A DNA stretch of 64,000 nt from Ailanthus altissimus (Eukaryota; Streptophyta; Magnoliopsida; Sapindales; Simaroubaceae): contig OX327690.1 in assembly GCA_946807835.1 (NCBI GenBank), forward strand, positions 11,690,501 to 11,754,500, written 5' to 3'. The position numbers and the translations under genes are program-made. Position 1 is the first letter of the stretch. Each line of letters begins with the position of its first letter. Of this stretch, positions 34,316 to 45,696 are shown piece by piece. The notes under the pieces are model-generated. The model searched no databases and was not told the origin of the DNA. It was given only the letters and a program-made list of their open reading frames with translations.

Positions 34316-37300
34316 CTATGAAGCAGTGGTCCATAAATCAACGGCCATCTTCTGTCTATAAAAGGTATCAATGTCAGGGAATGAGTCAAATGGCCGACCT
34401 AACATAAGATATTCAATATACATACAAGTGAAGACGCCACAGTCCCCGCTTCCGACCTCTTGTTGTGGCACATTCTCCCGGATACGAGTCACCGGCCAAG
34501 GGAACAAATTTGGGCTTTGTATGCCCCTCAAACTATAAAATCTACACCTTTGAAGGTACAAAGGCATTGCAACACGCGGAGGCTTTATAAATTTCACGAT
34601 GGACTCATCTGAATGGCCGTTCACGCTGAAATCATAAAGAACGATTGCAAACCGAACAAGGTCGAGTTGCAATACAATCTAATGTTCTTGATTGATATTC
34701 AGAGGGATATATACCTACAAAAATAATTATGGTATTATTTTTAACTTAATGTTGTTACATGCAAAGTAAAAAAGTCATTATTATTCTTAAAAAGTACCTT
34801 ATTGACCGATGCCCGTGATTTAGTACCAAGTAACTTGGTCTTTGTTTCGAGTGCATAAGCCAACAACATTTAGAGTCATTCATTGTTGTCTAGAAGATTG
34901 GTGGTGAAGGACGTTTGTCACATTTGTCGAATGTACTCCTAAGCACAAATAAAATATACTCGTTAAACTTGATAATAGTTAATATACACAATGGTATGAT
35001 AATATTATATGCACAATAAACGGGTAATATAATAGCTCACGTAGAAATATACATCTGCAGTTGTACAATCCTGTAAGTACATGTCAGAAAACGTTCTTTG
35101 ACGCAAATGCAAAACCTTCAAATATTCATTTATGTGCTGCAAAACACGAAAAAGATGTATAAGTTTTGATATTATTAGACAACTCACAAAACAAAAAAAG
35201 TAAAAATAAGTCTTCACCGAATCGTCAAGCCAGTTTTATAATTGCTCATTAAACAATGTGTTGTTTTGATTGAGTCCGTCCAAATGAACCCGTTGTGTTG
35301 GCGTTGGAGCTGGTGCTTACGTGCCATTCCAATATTGTATGAATATTAATTGTTAATATTTATACAATAAACATTTCGAATAAAAATTGTTAATATCATA
35401 TATATGTGGTATAATACTTGTAACATTACAGACACTGTTTGATCTAAAAGAGTTCAGATCTAGTCTGAAGGAGTTTGGACCAGAACTAATAGTTAGCAAA
35501 GCTGAGAGTAATAAATACTAAGAGTTAGCAGGTTATAAGATTCAGCGAACTCTAAAGAGTTAGAACCTTGTCTATAATAAAACAAAGACCAGAGAGTATA
35601 CTTGTAATGACATAGTTCCAATAGGTGCTAAGAAATGTCATTATGTAAATATGTCTCAAACATAATGTTCATGATCTATATTCACCAATGCGAGTCTATC
35701 GGTAAATTCACATAATATAGATTAGTGTATGTTTATATCTAACTAGTTCATATGATTGTTCTTAACTGACCATGAACTTAGAGCTTGGATAGGCATGCGG
35801 GTATCCAGTCACGACAGGATACTAAACAAACTCACGATGACCCTAATAGATATCCTATGAAGCCGTCAAATGAAGGTCCTCTCGAGTTGAGTAGTATTCA
35901 TGGTCCTTTAACCTGAGCGCCACGGTGGTCTTGTGAGTCATCCACCATGCTTTGGTTCCACATATGTCAGAGACCTTTCATGGTCTGACTGCTTTGTGTC
36001 GCTGGGTATGGTCTGATGCTCATGGAGTCTGATATGCGTAGATACGAAATCTATCAGTTTACGTAGGTAAGTTGTATATCCGATGCTCTGAGATTGTATT
36101 TCATAAAGTCTTATGGCCACAAGCATAAACCCGAGAAAATAGTTTTTCATAGGGTTAAACAATATAGCAAAAGTGTTTACGTATATTGGTTATCGTGATA
36201 CGAATCTGGTGATAAGTTTATGGATGTGCTTACGGGGATTTGACGGTGCTAATCTATATCCCCGCACATCCATGGTATAAATGATGGAAGGATTATAGGT
36301 ATACGTTATGACCTCAACTTGTATGGTCTAACACGCTGATTTGTAATATTCGTAATGTGTGTGTGGGGCATCGATTACAGATTCATGAAATAGTTCCATT
36401 TGACAAATCGGGTGTAGACCTAGAGAGTCCCAATATAAAATATACTCTTTGAGCACTTGGGCAGTTTACCATATTGAATGGTTCAATACAGTATAATTCA
36501 GCAAATTACTAAAGTTAAGTTAACTAAAGTATATGGTTAAATAGTGGGACCCACTTTATGTTAACTTGGTAACCTAGTAAGGATATAATTGTAATTTCAC
36601 TTTATGATTATTTAATTGTTAAATAATTGAAATAAGTATTTATTTATTTAATTGTTAAATAAATGATTCAACTTAACTATGGTTAAAGGTTAACCATATG
36701 GTTAAGTTTTACTTAATGGTTAAGTAAAGGTTAACCTAACCATGGTTAAGTTAGTTAATTATGGTTAGAATATTTAAATATTTATTAACTTAAGGGTTAA
36801 GTTAAACTAACCTAACTAAGGTTAAATCTTAACTATGATTAAGTTAAGTTAAATTAAATGCAAATAAAATTCAAATTAGTTTGAAATTTATGCATTAGTA
36901 TATACAGTGAAATGAAATTCAAAATTCAAAATTTTTAGTTTTTTAGATTTTTAGATTTTGCAATTTTTGTAGCCATTTCAATTTGAGAAATTGAAATTCT
37001 TTATTTTGTGTTTTAAGTGTTAGAACAATAAAATAAATAAATAAATGGTTACTAATTGTAATAATTAAAATAGATTTGTTGTAATTGTTCAAAAGTTGAA
37101 CAAAAGATAAAATAAATTAATTTAATTAGATTAAGAGTTAATCTAATAAGGTTAAGTTGTTTGTGATTGGTTAGAAAATTAAGAGAAATAGAGAACGAAA
37201 ATTGAAATGTTTCAAGAGTTGAAATCATTTATATTCATCATCTTCTTCAATTAATTTAGCCATTAAAACATGAATTAAATTTGTTTTTATTCAAGAGTTG

Positions 37301-39563
37301 AATAAAAGGAAAAACAAATTTAACTAAGTTAAAGAGTTAAACTAAATACTGGATTAACATACTGCTATTTTAGACAATCAAACCCACCCTTGTTAATTGG
37401 TAGGATTGATTAAAGTTTCATTTCATGGTGGACTTTAAGCAAATTAATCCAAAGGCTTTATGGGTTAAATTTCTCAATCTTATTTTTCATTTGATAAATA
37501 TATATTACATGTGTTCATTGTATTAATTTTAATCTTCCGCTATGCACATAAATGTATGAGATATGTATATTTTATATGATGAACACATCCCATATGCAAA
37601 TACCCTGGAATAATCAGCATCCAACAGTTGGGTCATTGTTTTCTATCCAATCCAGAAGCTCAGCATATTTAATCTAATCAATAGGAATCAGCTGCCCGTT
37701 TTTGTCAATAGTAGGTCCTACTTGCAATTCCACAAGTTTCTTCTTCGCGGGTTATTTTAATGAATTTATATATAGACTGACTTGGGCTGCTGCCTTCTTG
37801 CGAAGGCGCCCATACCTGCTTATATTTTTATCTAACGGAGCAGGTATAATTTTTACGCTTGCAGGGCTATCAGCTATAGGAGCAAATGGCTGATGGTGAG
37901 ATTCGCAGGCAAGAGCAAATGTCTAAAAGTCAGCAGCCATGAATTCGGTACCCTACAAAACCAAAAAATATCAGTTAATGTATTGACTTGTTAAACATTT
38001 TACCCAATATACTTTAGATTTAAAACGTACCATACTCTGCCCTACATCCCTAGAGATCTTGGTTAGTTTAAGTTGTTGCACTAAGAGAGATATCTGATGC
38101 AAGATATTTTCTCTAGCCTTATCAATCTTGGCCGAAAACTCTGCGCTAACCTTATCAATCCTAGTAAATATCCTTTTTTCAAGATCATCCATCCTCTTCT
38201 CCAGGATTTGATACTGTGATGTTGATATGCCGGACTAAAATTATATATAAGTTATTATAATCAATTTTCACAAGCTAATACTAATCAGTAACATAAGTAA
38301 TTATAATTCAAGGAAAAAAAATTAAATTATTATACCATTGATTCAGTCGCTAGCTGGGCTTCAAATTTGTAGTGAAGCTACAAATTATTGGTGAATTGGG
38401 TGTCCAGGATATCAACTATCTCCAACTTAAGACTCCCTCCCCATTTTTCTGATGGAATGCAAAAGTTTACCGCCGCGCGATAGTTTGCAGTCTTCTCATG
38501 TTTGCGGGGTACTAACTTCCTATGAACTTTCAAAGTTTTTGTAATATTTTAGATTTATTAATCATTATTAGAAAAAATAACACAAATTATAAGGAAGTTA
38601 TATATATTTTTTGTTGAACATAAAAGCATACCCCAACACCATCAAAGAGGACATCTACGACGTTTTCGTATAATAGCGTGCTCGTGCCAGACCAATTTAG
38701 AATACGAGAAAAATAGTCTCCATTCCTATCGACAAACAGCTCCCCACACCTTGAGATCGCCTTGTAGATCCACCTGAGATGATAATAAATTTAAAAATTA
38801 CAATGTCAATAAAATAAAATTTTCTCTATCCCAATATGATAATGAATCAAAAAATAGAATAATGAATCAAGAATGTGTGACCAAATAAGTATAAGTTGTA
38901 TGATTCCTTATCCCCAGCGCCCGCTTTTTTAACCTTTGCTAACTTTTTAATTGGAGCCATACATAAACTATTGTAGAGTATAGTCCATACAATCATGCTC
39001 CAATGATAGACATTAAACTTATCTAAATTATCTATGAGACGAAGTACAAAATATTGTATGATTCTATTCCGATCACGTGGCATTAACAATTTATGAAATA
39101 CATAAAATAGACACATTTTTACTGCATCTATATCATCGTCAAATGTATGCTCACGAACCACGGATCCAAATCCTTGTAAGTCAACTCACTTCTACCCAAA
39201 AAATATTTATGGCATAGTCTATCACCTAACCCGCTTACTACAGGATAATCTTTCATCCTCAAACCAGTAATCAAATAAAATCTTGACGAGAGAATCTAAT
39301 ACGTCTTTTACCTATATAGAACCATAATTCTTCATATAAATTTTTGGTATGTATACGTCTTAATAAAATCTCATGTGTTAAAATACCTGAGAATGAAATA
39401 TCTAATACATCCAAAAAATTACCAAAACATGTGGTTCTAAATATTTCTACCTGCCTCGAAGTCAATTTGTTTTTTATATTTCGTATAACCCATAATTTTG
39501 AGTAAGTATGTACGTTCATTCAGTAGAAATAATTTTTGGCAATTACGTATTCTTTTGAGACAT
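34316..39563 (-). pseudogene. DUF1985-coiled coil-ULP1 peptidase gene of MULE1, split by an LTR
   Basis: The product belongs to the C48 cysteine peptidases (SUMO-protease fold) carried by some plant MULEs. The start region is at 39563 (ATG after an AG acceptor). DUF1985 follows: TTCFGNFLDVLDISFSG and EELWFYIGKRRIRFSRQDF at 39271-39480, then VKMCLFYVFHKLL near 39105 and further pieces to about 38640. A coiled-coil segment (KRIFTRIDKVSAEFSAKI) lies at 37971-38192. The solo LTR 35302-37626 interrupts the linker. The peptidase domain spans about 34716-34316: the catalytic His is at 34682-34684, directly followed by an in-frame TAG (34679-34681) where Trp is conserved, Asp is in VLYDFS (34631-34633) and Cys in GSGDCGVF (34439-34441). 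Introns split it. All three catalytic residues survive, but stops and the LTR disable it. Confidence 0.85.
35302..37626 (+). mobile_element. Solo LTR, 2.3-kb family (copy B), in MULE1
   Basis: Begins CGTTGGAGCTGGTGC (first T changed to C) and ends GCATCCAACA. It is flanked by perfect 5-bp duplications GTTGG at 35297-35301 and 37627-37631, aligns inverted with copy A, and has no internal region. It sits in the linker of the MULE1 ULP1 gene; leaving out the LTR and one GTTGG joins the flanking exon in frame. Confidence 0.93.
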
Positions 39564-39796
39564 TCTCCTTCCTGAAAGAATTAAAAAAAATTTAATATTG
39601 GCAAAAACTAATCAACATATAACTAACTATTAAATCAAAATTTAATTACAACTAACAACCTAACCTAATATTGACAAAATAAATTTTTATTTACATAATT
39701 ATTAAGCAATTTAAATTATTAAATTAAATAATTCTAAATAAACATAAAAAATTAATTAATTAAAAAAAAGGGCACGTAGTCGAAAATGACAGAATC

Positions 39797-40012
39797 CGAT
39801 ATTGTTTTGCCTGAAACGCGTCGGCGTATGCACCCAACAGCATATGCCTAACAGGTGGCGCGGGCCGAAACGTCAGGCGAGCCCGCTTGGCGCGTGCCCA
39901 ACAATGTGGAACGCGCTAACCGCATTAGGCGCACGCCGCTTGGCACGCGCCCAACGGAGTGCGCGTACCACCAGCAGGACGTAAACGCACGCGCCGGCGC
40001 GTCCTAGGCAAA
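39797..40012. repeat. GC-rich field in the MULE1 right subterminal region
   Basis: Words such as GGCGCGTGCCCAACA, GGCACGCGCCCAACG, TATGCACCCAACAG and GCGCACGCCGCTTGG recur over about 200 bases, close to the mirrored position of the left GC-rich fields and using the same CCCA(A/G)-containing vocabulary. Confidence 0.75.
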
Positions 40013-40341
40013 AAAATGTCGAATTTCGCCATTTCCAACCATTTTAATTTTACACACATTTTTAACTTATTTTTTATACTACATCTACACATTTCTAACA
40101 ATTAAATATAAAAATACTCAAAATCACAAAAATAAATTTTAAAAAGTACACTTATCAATTTTCTCCCATTTTTTCTAATTATATCTTCAATCTTTAAAAT
40201 TTGTTGAGTTTAAATTTATGAGTGAAATAAGATAGATTTGTTGTGTGTTAACTGTGAGAGGGAGAGAGTTAACCGTGAGGGGAGAAAGAGAAGAGTGTCG
40301 GTGGAAGTCAGAAATTTTTTTGTCTTTTTATTTTATTTTAA

Positions 40342-40451
40342 AATAAGGGTAAAATAGAAGAAAAACAATTTGGTTAGTATTATTTAAGTTATTTTGACCG
40401 AGTCAAAATAACTTTTTTAATTTTAAATTGGGTCAACTTGGAGAATTTTTC
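40342..40451 (-). repeat. MULE1 right terminal inverted repeat
   Basis: Inverted partner of 30026-30139. The outer base is the C at 40451, followed by an A-run that serves as target duplication. Confidence 0.82.
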
Positions 40452-40756
40452 AAAAAAAAAAAAGTAAACCATGAGCTTAATGAATCATATCAGCAGCTAA
40501 TGAAAAGAAATCCAGAAAAAACTTAAGCTAATGGGTTACGAATTCAATAAAAAAACTTATTAGATCTGAGATTAAAGATGAAACAGAACCAAATCATGAA
40601 AATTACTCATCGAAATCACATACAATAGAGTGATATACACCATGGAATGAATGCTTCTTAAGTTATTTATTATTTATGAAATTATTACCAATCAAAGTTT
40701 TAGAATTATGAGTTTTATACTAAATAGTTTGAGATTGTTGAGATGATTGCAATCAA
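40452..40756 (-). other. Leader of element T, outer part
   Basis: Non-coding sequence between MULE1 and the primer site of element T. No ORF or repeat is recognised in it. Confidence 0.5.
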
Positions 40757-40775
40757 TGACCCACAGATGATGCCA
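40757..40775 (-). other. Primer-binding site of element T
   Basis: The minus strand reads TGGCATCATCTGTGGGTCA, a mutated Tat-type primer site, directly inside the LTR that begins at 40776. Confidence 0.7.
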
Positions 40776-41150
40776 TATAGAGAGGACCAAGGCTTCCATA
40801 ACTCATATACTCGAGGATTGATAAAAGAAATAAGAAGAAATATTAAGAACTTTATTAATAGAGAAAGGTGTTTGAATACATTGTAAAAGGACCCCTCTAC
40901 TCAACTGTAAGCCCCCTATTTATATATTAGTGATAAGTAACAATTTTGTCCCTTATGTGACAATTGTTCCTACATAAATAACATTTTGCAAAAAAACATT
41001 CCCTCCATTAGAGTACTCTATTGATTTGAAATAAACCACAGATACCTTATTTTGCTAGCTTAGATTTATGCCATATTGGACGTTAGCTCTCAGGTTTTAG
41101 GTGAAATATGAGACCCTTGCCATTCCAAGCACTCCCAATTTCCCACGACA
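40776..41150 (-). repeat. 5' LTR of element T
   Basis: In the minus sense the sequence runs from a TGTCGTGGGAAATTGGG start (outer edge about 41150) through a TATA box and an AATAAAG poly(A)-type signal (about 40850-40858) to the primer site. No partner LTR is present, so the outer edge is a best guess. Confidence 0.6.
40917..40930 (-). promoter_or_regulatory. TATA box in the LTR of element T
   Basis: Minus strand CTAATATATAAATAG, placed upstream of the presumed R region. Confidence 0.55.
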
Positions 41151-41266
41151 CGTGAATATTTGTTTTGACCCAATTCATGTTTATCTTATGTTATATTTTT
41201 TAATAATTTTAAATATTTTGAATTGTATTTTAAATAGTAATATCTTAAAAAATTATTAAGTATTAT

Positions 41267-42237
41267 TGATTGGAAAAACTGATTCTTCGAATCAACGAGA
41301 TTTGAATTTGTTTTATTAGTGGGAATCAGCACTTGGGCCTCGTCTTGGTTGGGCTTGCCCGTATGGGCTTGGACCTCCTCTCTGCTATCAGTTATGACAA
41401 AACCTATAAAATGTTAATACAACTACAGTGACAGTCTCGCCGGGGTGGGTTCTGGTGAAGAAACTCTGATACTTAAGTTAGAAAAAAAATTTTGTGATGG
41501 AAATCTAATAAGGAAAATAGGTCAGAACGTATTTAGGATGATGGGAATCTAACCTCTCTTATTGTTTTATTGTTAATTCTTCTAATTTTGGGCATCATCC
41601 CCCACTTCAATGTCTTTTTTTCCTTTTTATAGTACTAATCTTTGGAGGACCTTTTGGGTATTCTACCTCTATTGTGCTTTTGACACACGTCAAATATCCT
41701 TCTATTGTGCGCCTGACACACGCCAAATATCCTTCTGTAGATCTTCTTCTATCATGCTTCTGATTTCACTTCTGTTACATGCCAGGTACCTTTCTGATTT
41801 GTTAAGTATATTCTCGGCATATTCCTTAGGCCTGTCTTCACCGGTGGGTTTGGTTAGGTATGAGGCTAAGTTCGACCTAGTTGGGGTTAGTTTTTTTGGT
41901 AATCTATTCCTATTTGGCTTAGCCGTGTATAAGGTCTTCTCAAAGAGCTATTCTTCTGATAACTTCACTAGTTGTTCCTGTTCGACCTTGCCGAACAGGT
42001 ACTTTAGATGACAAATTAAGTCCTTTGAATCCGAGCAAGTTCTTTGTTATTCAGCTCTACTAGGGTCTGACCTGATGGCTATTACCTGGGCCTATCTTCG
42101 AAATGGGTTGTCCTTCAAGTAATTGTGGGCCTTGAGGAGGGCTATCCCACGAGAAAATATTTGACTAGACCCTTGGGGGCGGACCTCTTTTGGGCTTGGA
42201 GGCCTTAGGCCTAAGGGTGATTTTCTGCGGTAGAACA
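41267..42237 (-). repeat. Left (3') LTR of element D
   Basis: Direct repeat of 49303-50265: TTGGTTGGGCTTGCC, AAAACCTATAAAAT, GTGATGGAAATCTAATAAGG and many more blocks agree. A TATA box CTATAAAAAGG (minus) is at 41622-41632. Confidence 0.85.
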
Positions 42238-42503
42238 GGGGTTCGCCAGTTTATAGTTTTGATTAATTCAAAAACATGAAACTCTATTCTATCCTGGCCA
42301 ACTCAGATCGTTCTTCTGGTCTCTATTTGCTTTCTTTACTTCCTTTCTCTGTCAGTTTCTCCTCTGCCCGAGCTGGTCCGAATTGGTTTCTAGGCAATGT
42401 TATGCTATCACAAGTGATTGGCTATCTTTTGAGTTTGAGGATGTCAGAACTGGTCGGCTCGGTGTGATGATGTCATGGCTGCTTGATGGGTTACTACCAC
42501 ATA

Positions 42504-45500
42504 ATGGCGACTTCTCCTAAATTTTCTTCAAGTAATAATGATGAATCTTCTCAAGCGTCATCCTTGATCCGTGTGAAAAACTTCTCGCGCAAGGAACTTA
42601 TTGCTAGCCATTGATCTGATTTTGATCGTGTGACTGATAGTATCTGAGACCTAAGAGTTGCGTCTCTTCTACTTTTTTAGCAACGTTTAGTTGATCGAAA
42701 TGTCCTAGACCATTTAATACATCTGGGAACCCAAAACGTCACGCCTCTTTATCCTAATGGGTCTCTTCGATTTTCCCGTCAATCTTGTTCATTCATTTGA
42801 TTTGGACGGTCTAGATTACTTTACTGTTACCTACAAGTAGCCACATTCTCTTTCATTTTCCCCCTTTATTCTGTACTTTTCTTCCTTACCATCACTCTAC
42901 GATTCTCAGTTGCCATCATTGTCAATTTTTTTTTTTTTACACTTCTTCCAAGTAACCTCATATTTCTATTTCCTCTTCAATATCCTTATATTCATTTTAC
43001 ATGCGTTTATTTTTGCCTCTATTTCTTAGGTGATTAGATAGTTTCTTTAGGCTATTTTTTGGGCTCTTGTTATTATTTCTTTGCTTTGGTCGCTTTTGTA
43101 CTTTCTCTGGTTCTAATATTTGTTGCCTGTTTTCATTGTTTTCTAGATATGGTTGGTTTGTTGCTATTCTTGCCCTATTGTGTCAATAGCTCTTTTTTAA
43201 GAAATGTTCTTGTGTATCAATGGCTTCTAGAGACAATTTAGGTTTTTCGGCCATGAATATGGCTGAAGAGGAGGGGAACTGACCCAAGAGGTCCAGTTGG
43301 TCAAGAGAGGTAGGGGGCCAGAACAAGTGAAGGGGCATCCACTACAATAGGTGATGTACATTACTTGTTGGGAGTGGTTTTAAGCGAGGCCAAGTTAGTC
43401 TTTAGTGCTAGAGAGGGGGAGGGCAACGACCTAGAGGACCCTGAGGGGGTAGATGGTGTGTAAGTGGTAGAATTTGAGTTGGATACCAAATACTGCGCTT
43501 CTTGCCTGAACGAGGGTGACAAAGAGGATTACCTAAGTAGCCCTATCAATGGTGAGGTGGCCATTCATATAGAGTTTTTGAGGTTAAGCCTCGGGCTTCC
43601 CATGCAGTGATATTTCGCTAAGATGCTGACCCATTTAGTAACAGCTTCATCTCAGCTATGACTCAATTCCTGGAGGGTATTAGCAAGTTTGTACATCTTG
43701 TGGGTAAGGGTAGGATAGTCTCCTCCCTATTTTTAAGAACTATGCTACCTGTGTCACTTCAGGAGAAATGCGAGGAGCCAAATGGGCTTTTACTACCTTT
43801 CTTTCCGTGGTCTTCAGAATCCAGTCCCTAGTCGACTCACCTCTATGAAGGTTTGGTAGAGGGAGTGGTCATTCACTAAAGGAGAGTAAGGTCAGAGGAT
43901 CTCTAAGAGGTATGGGGGAGAGTGGGTCATTCCTGCTGATTTTTTTGCGGATGCAGGTCCTTGTCTTCGCGTATATATGTATATTTTGTTACCCTGTATG
44001 GATCGACTAAGATTATTTTCTTGTAGTGATATGGGCTACTAACGTGAAGATATTCGAGTAGACCCTCAATCAGGTAACTACCTCGCTTCGACATATTTGT
44101 CTAGTTCAGGAGTTACTGTCACCATCCAGCCTTATTGGATCGGGCATGGTTACCTCCGTTCCATCCTTACCCCGAATCCAAAGTGAGTACTTACTTCTTC
44201 ACCCCGAACTGATCCCCTTCTCTTTTTCTTTTTTAGCTTACACTATGCAAAATGTATGGATGTCTGAACAAGGTGGTGGAGAGAGGAGAAAAATAAGTTG
44301 GATTGAAGGTTCTTCCTCCGGTGGTCAGGGTCCTTTGAACGTCGATAATGTCATGGGATGCTATTCGGCTTGGGTAGAAACTGAGCAAAAAGGCCCTTCC
44401 ACGGGAAAGGGGTCATCTTCTCAAGCTGCTGATGGGGGACTCGTGAAATTAAGGCCGCACGGAGCCCATCTGTCCAAGAGGGAGGACAGGTCCAAAGCAG
44501 CTCCTCAGAGAGGGGGCGAGTCTCTACTGAGACTTAATCACAAGACACCCCTAGCCCCCAAACTCAAAGGATAGGGTGGGGGTTCACTGGCTCATTCCAC
44601 AATATAGACTACCCGCACTAGGTGAGCCATGGCAGTGTCAAGCTCCATGAGGCGAGAAGGGCCGTCATTCAGTGAAAGTCCTCCCTCTCGTGTGTCTACT
44701 TTTGTACTAGTTCAAAAGCTGTAGAGGATTTGGGCTTTCTACTTCTTGTAATGCGGGAGCTAAAGAGGTACATGACCCCCACCGAAGTGGGTCAAATGTC
44801 TTCTCTAGACCCTGTCATAAGGTTTAATGTTACAATAGGCTTAGCCCTTAACGTAACTAGTTTCTGCCCTTATTTTGTTTACGTCCATAGTTACTTGCTC
44901 TGACTCCTTTGTATCTCATGCAGTCTTTCTTCCTTCTTTCTCAGTTTTGGGCCAAGATCATTGGTTTGGCAGCCCAAGCTCAAAGGGTTGAGATGATCTT
45001 GCTTGGTTCAGGGCCGAGACCCAACGAGCAAAAAAGATTGCCAAGCAGAAAAAGAGAATTACGGACAAGGCAAGAGCCAAGCTTAAGAAAATGATGACCG
45101 CCCATATTAAGGTAAAGAGTAAATTGTTCGAGCTCGAAGATAAAAAACACAGCCTGTGATAGCTCAGCGGGAGAGGCAATTGATTGACTAGAGCGGGAGC
45201 TCTTTGGTAGCTTAGCTCAAGTAGCAAAGGAACGAGTGGTCTATTGGCCATGAAGAAGGTTTTTGTCAAAGGGTAATAGAGGGGTTTCTGAGGTTGATCA
45301 ACCTTTTCGAGGACCACTACCCGGAGATTGACCTTCAGTGGCTGTGGGCCTTAGCCATTGGTGGTTCTTTCTATGAATGAGAGACCTCTGGGGCTCAGGA
45401 TGATAAAGAGATGCCAGTGCCTTTTGGTACTGGTGCTAATGCTGATGCTAATGATGCTCCCCTAGTCAAGATCAGACATGCCCGTCGCTTCTAGTTGTGT

Positions 45501-45696
45501 TGTATTTGTAGATACCAGTGAAGCTGCCCCTCCTACTGACCAAGACCAGACTATCGGTGCTATTGCTACTCAGTCTTTAGGGCTAGTTGAAGCTTTTGCC
45601 GATCCTCCTACTATAGCCAATCCTCCAGTCAATGCCAATCCCATAGCTATTTCAGTTTTGCATCTGGAGGTACTCGATATAGCCCCAGCAACATGA
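42504..45696 (+). pseudogene. Antisense additional ORF (aORF) of element D
   Basis: A plus-strand gene runs against the gag sense. The N-terminus is probably at 42504 (MATSPKFSSSNNDESS). A conserved block VAIHIEFLRLSLGLPMQ lies at 43558-43608 and continues in broken frames through LNSWRVLASLYIL to about 43960. This resembles the plant domain annotated as putative gypsy-type transposon (Pfam Transposase_28). A serine- and glycine-rich stretch follows (44280-44570), then a Lys/Arg-rich coiled coil (about 45000-45130) and an Ala/Pro-rich tail ending at 45696. Stops and probable introns (about 42800-43230) break the frame. What these proteins do is not known. Confidence 0.68.

Larger units (their letters stand above)
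30026..40451. mobile_element. MULE1: Mutator-like transposon with mudrA and ULP1 genes
   Basis: The ends form an imperfect terminal inverted repeat of about 110 bp. The left end starts GAGAAATTCTTTAGGTTGACC and the right end, read inwards, GAAAAATTCTCCAAGTTGACC; both inner parts end in ACTATTTTACCCTTATT-type sequence. The flanking 9-mers are AAAAAACAA and AAAAAAAAA, matching at eight of nine positions, consistent with the 9-bp duplication of Mutator elements. Inside are a plus-strand mudrA transposase gene (31310-33782) and a minus-strand DUF1985/ULP1 peptidase gene (39563-34316) that converge. Without the inserted solo LTR (35302-37626) the element would be about 8.1 kb. ULP1-carrying MULEs are known in plants (for example the Kaonashi group). 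Both genes here are broken. Confidence 0.85.

Noticed and set aside
27379..37626. One giant transposon with 2.3-kb terminal inverted repeats formed by copies A and B
   Set aside because: Each copy has TG...CA-type ends and its own 5-bp duplication, and B lies inside the MULE1 ULP1 gene while A lies outside the MULE1 TIRs. They are separate solo LTRs.
44958..45317. Minus-strand membrane-protein-like ORF
   Set aside because: It is opposite the Lys/Arg-rich coiled-coil part of the aORF; its hydrophobic stretch is the complement of the charged codons.
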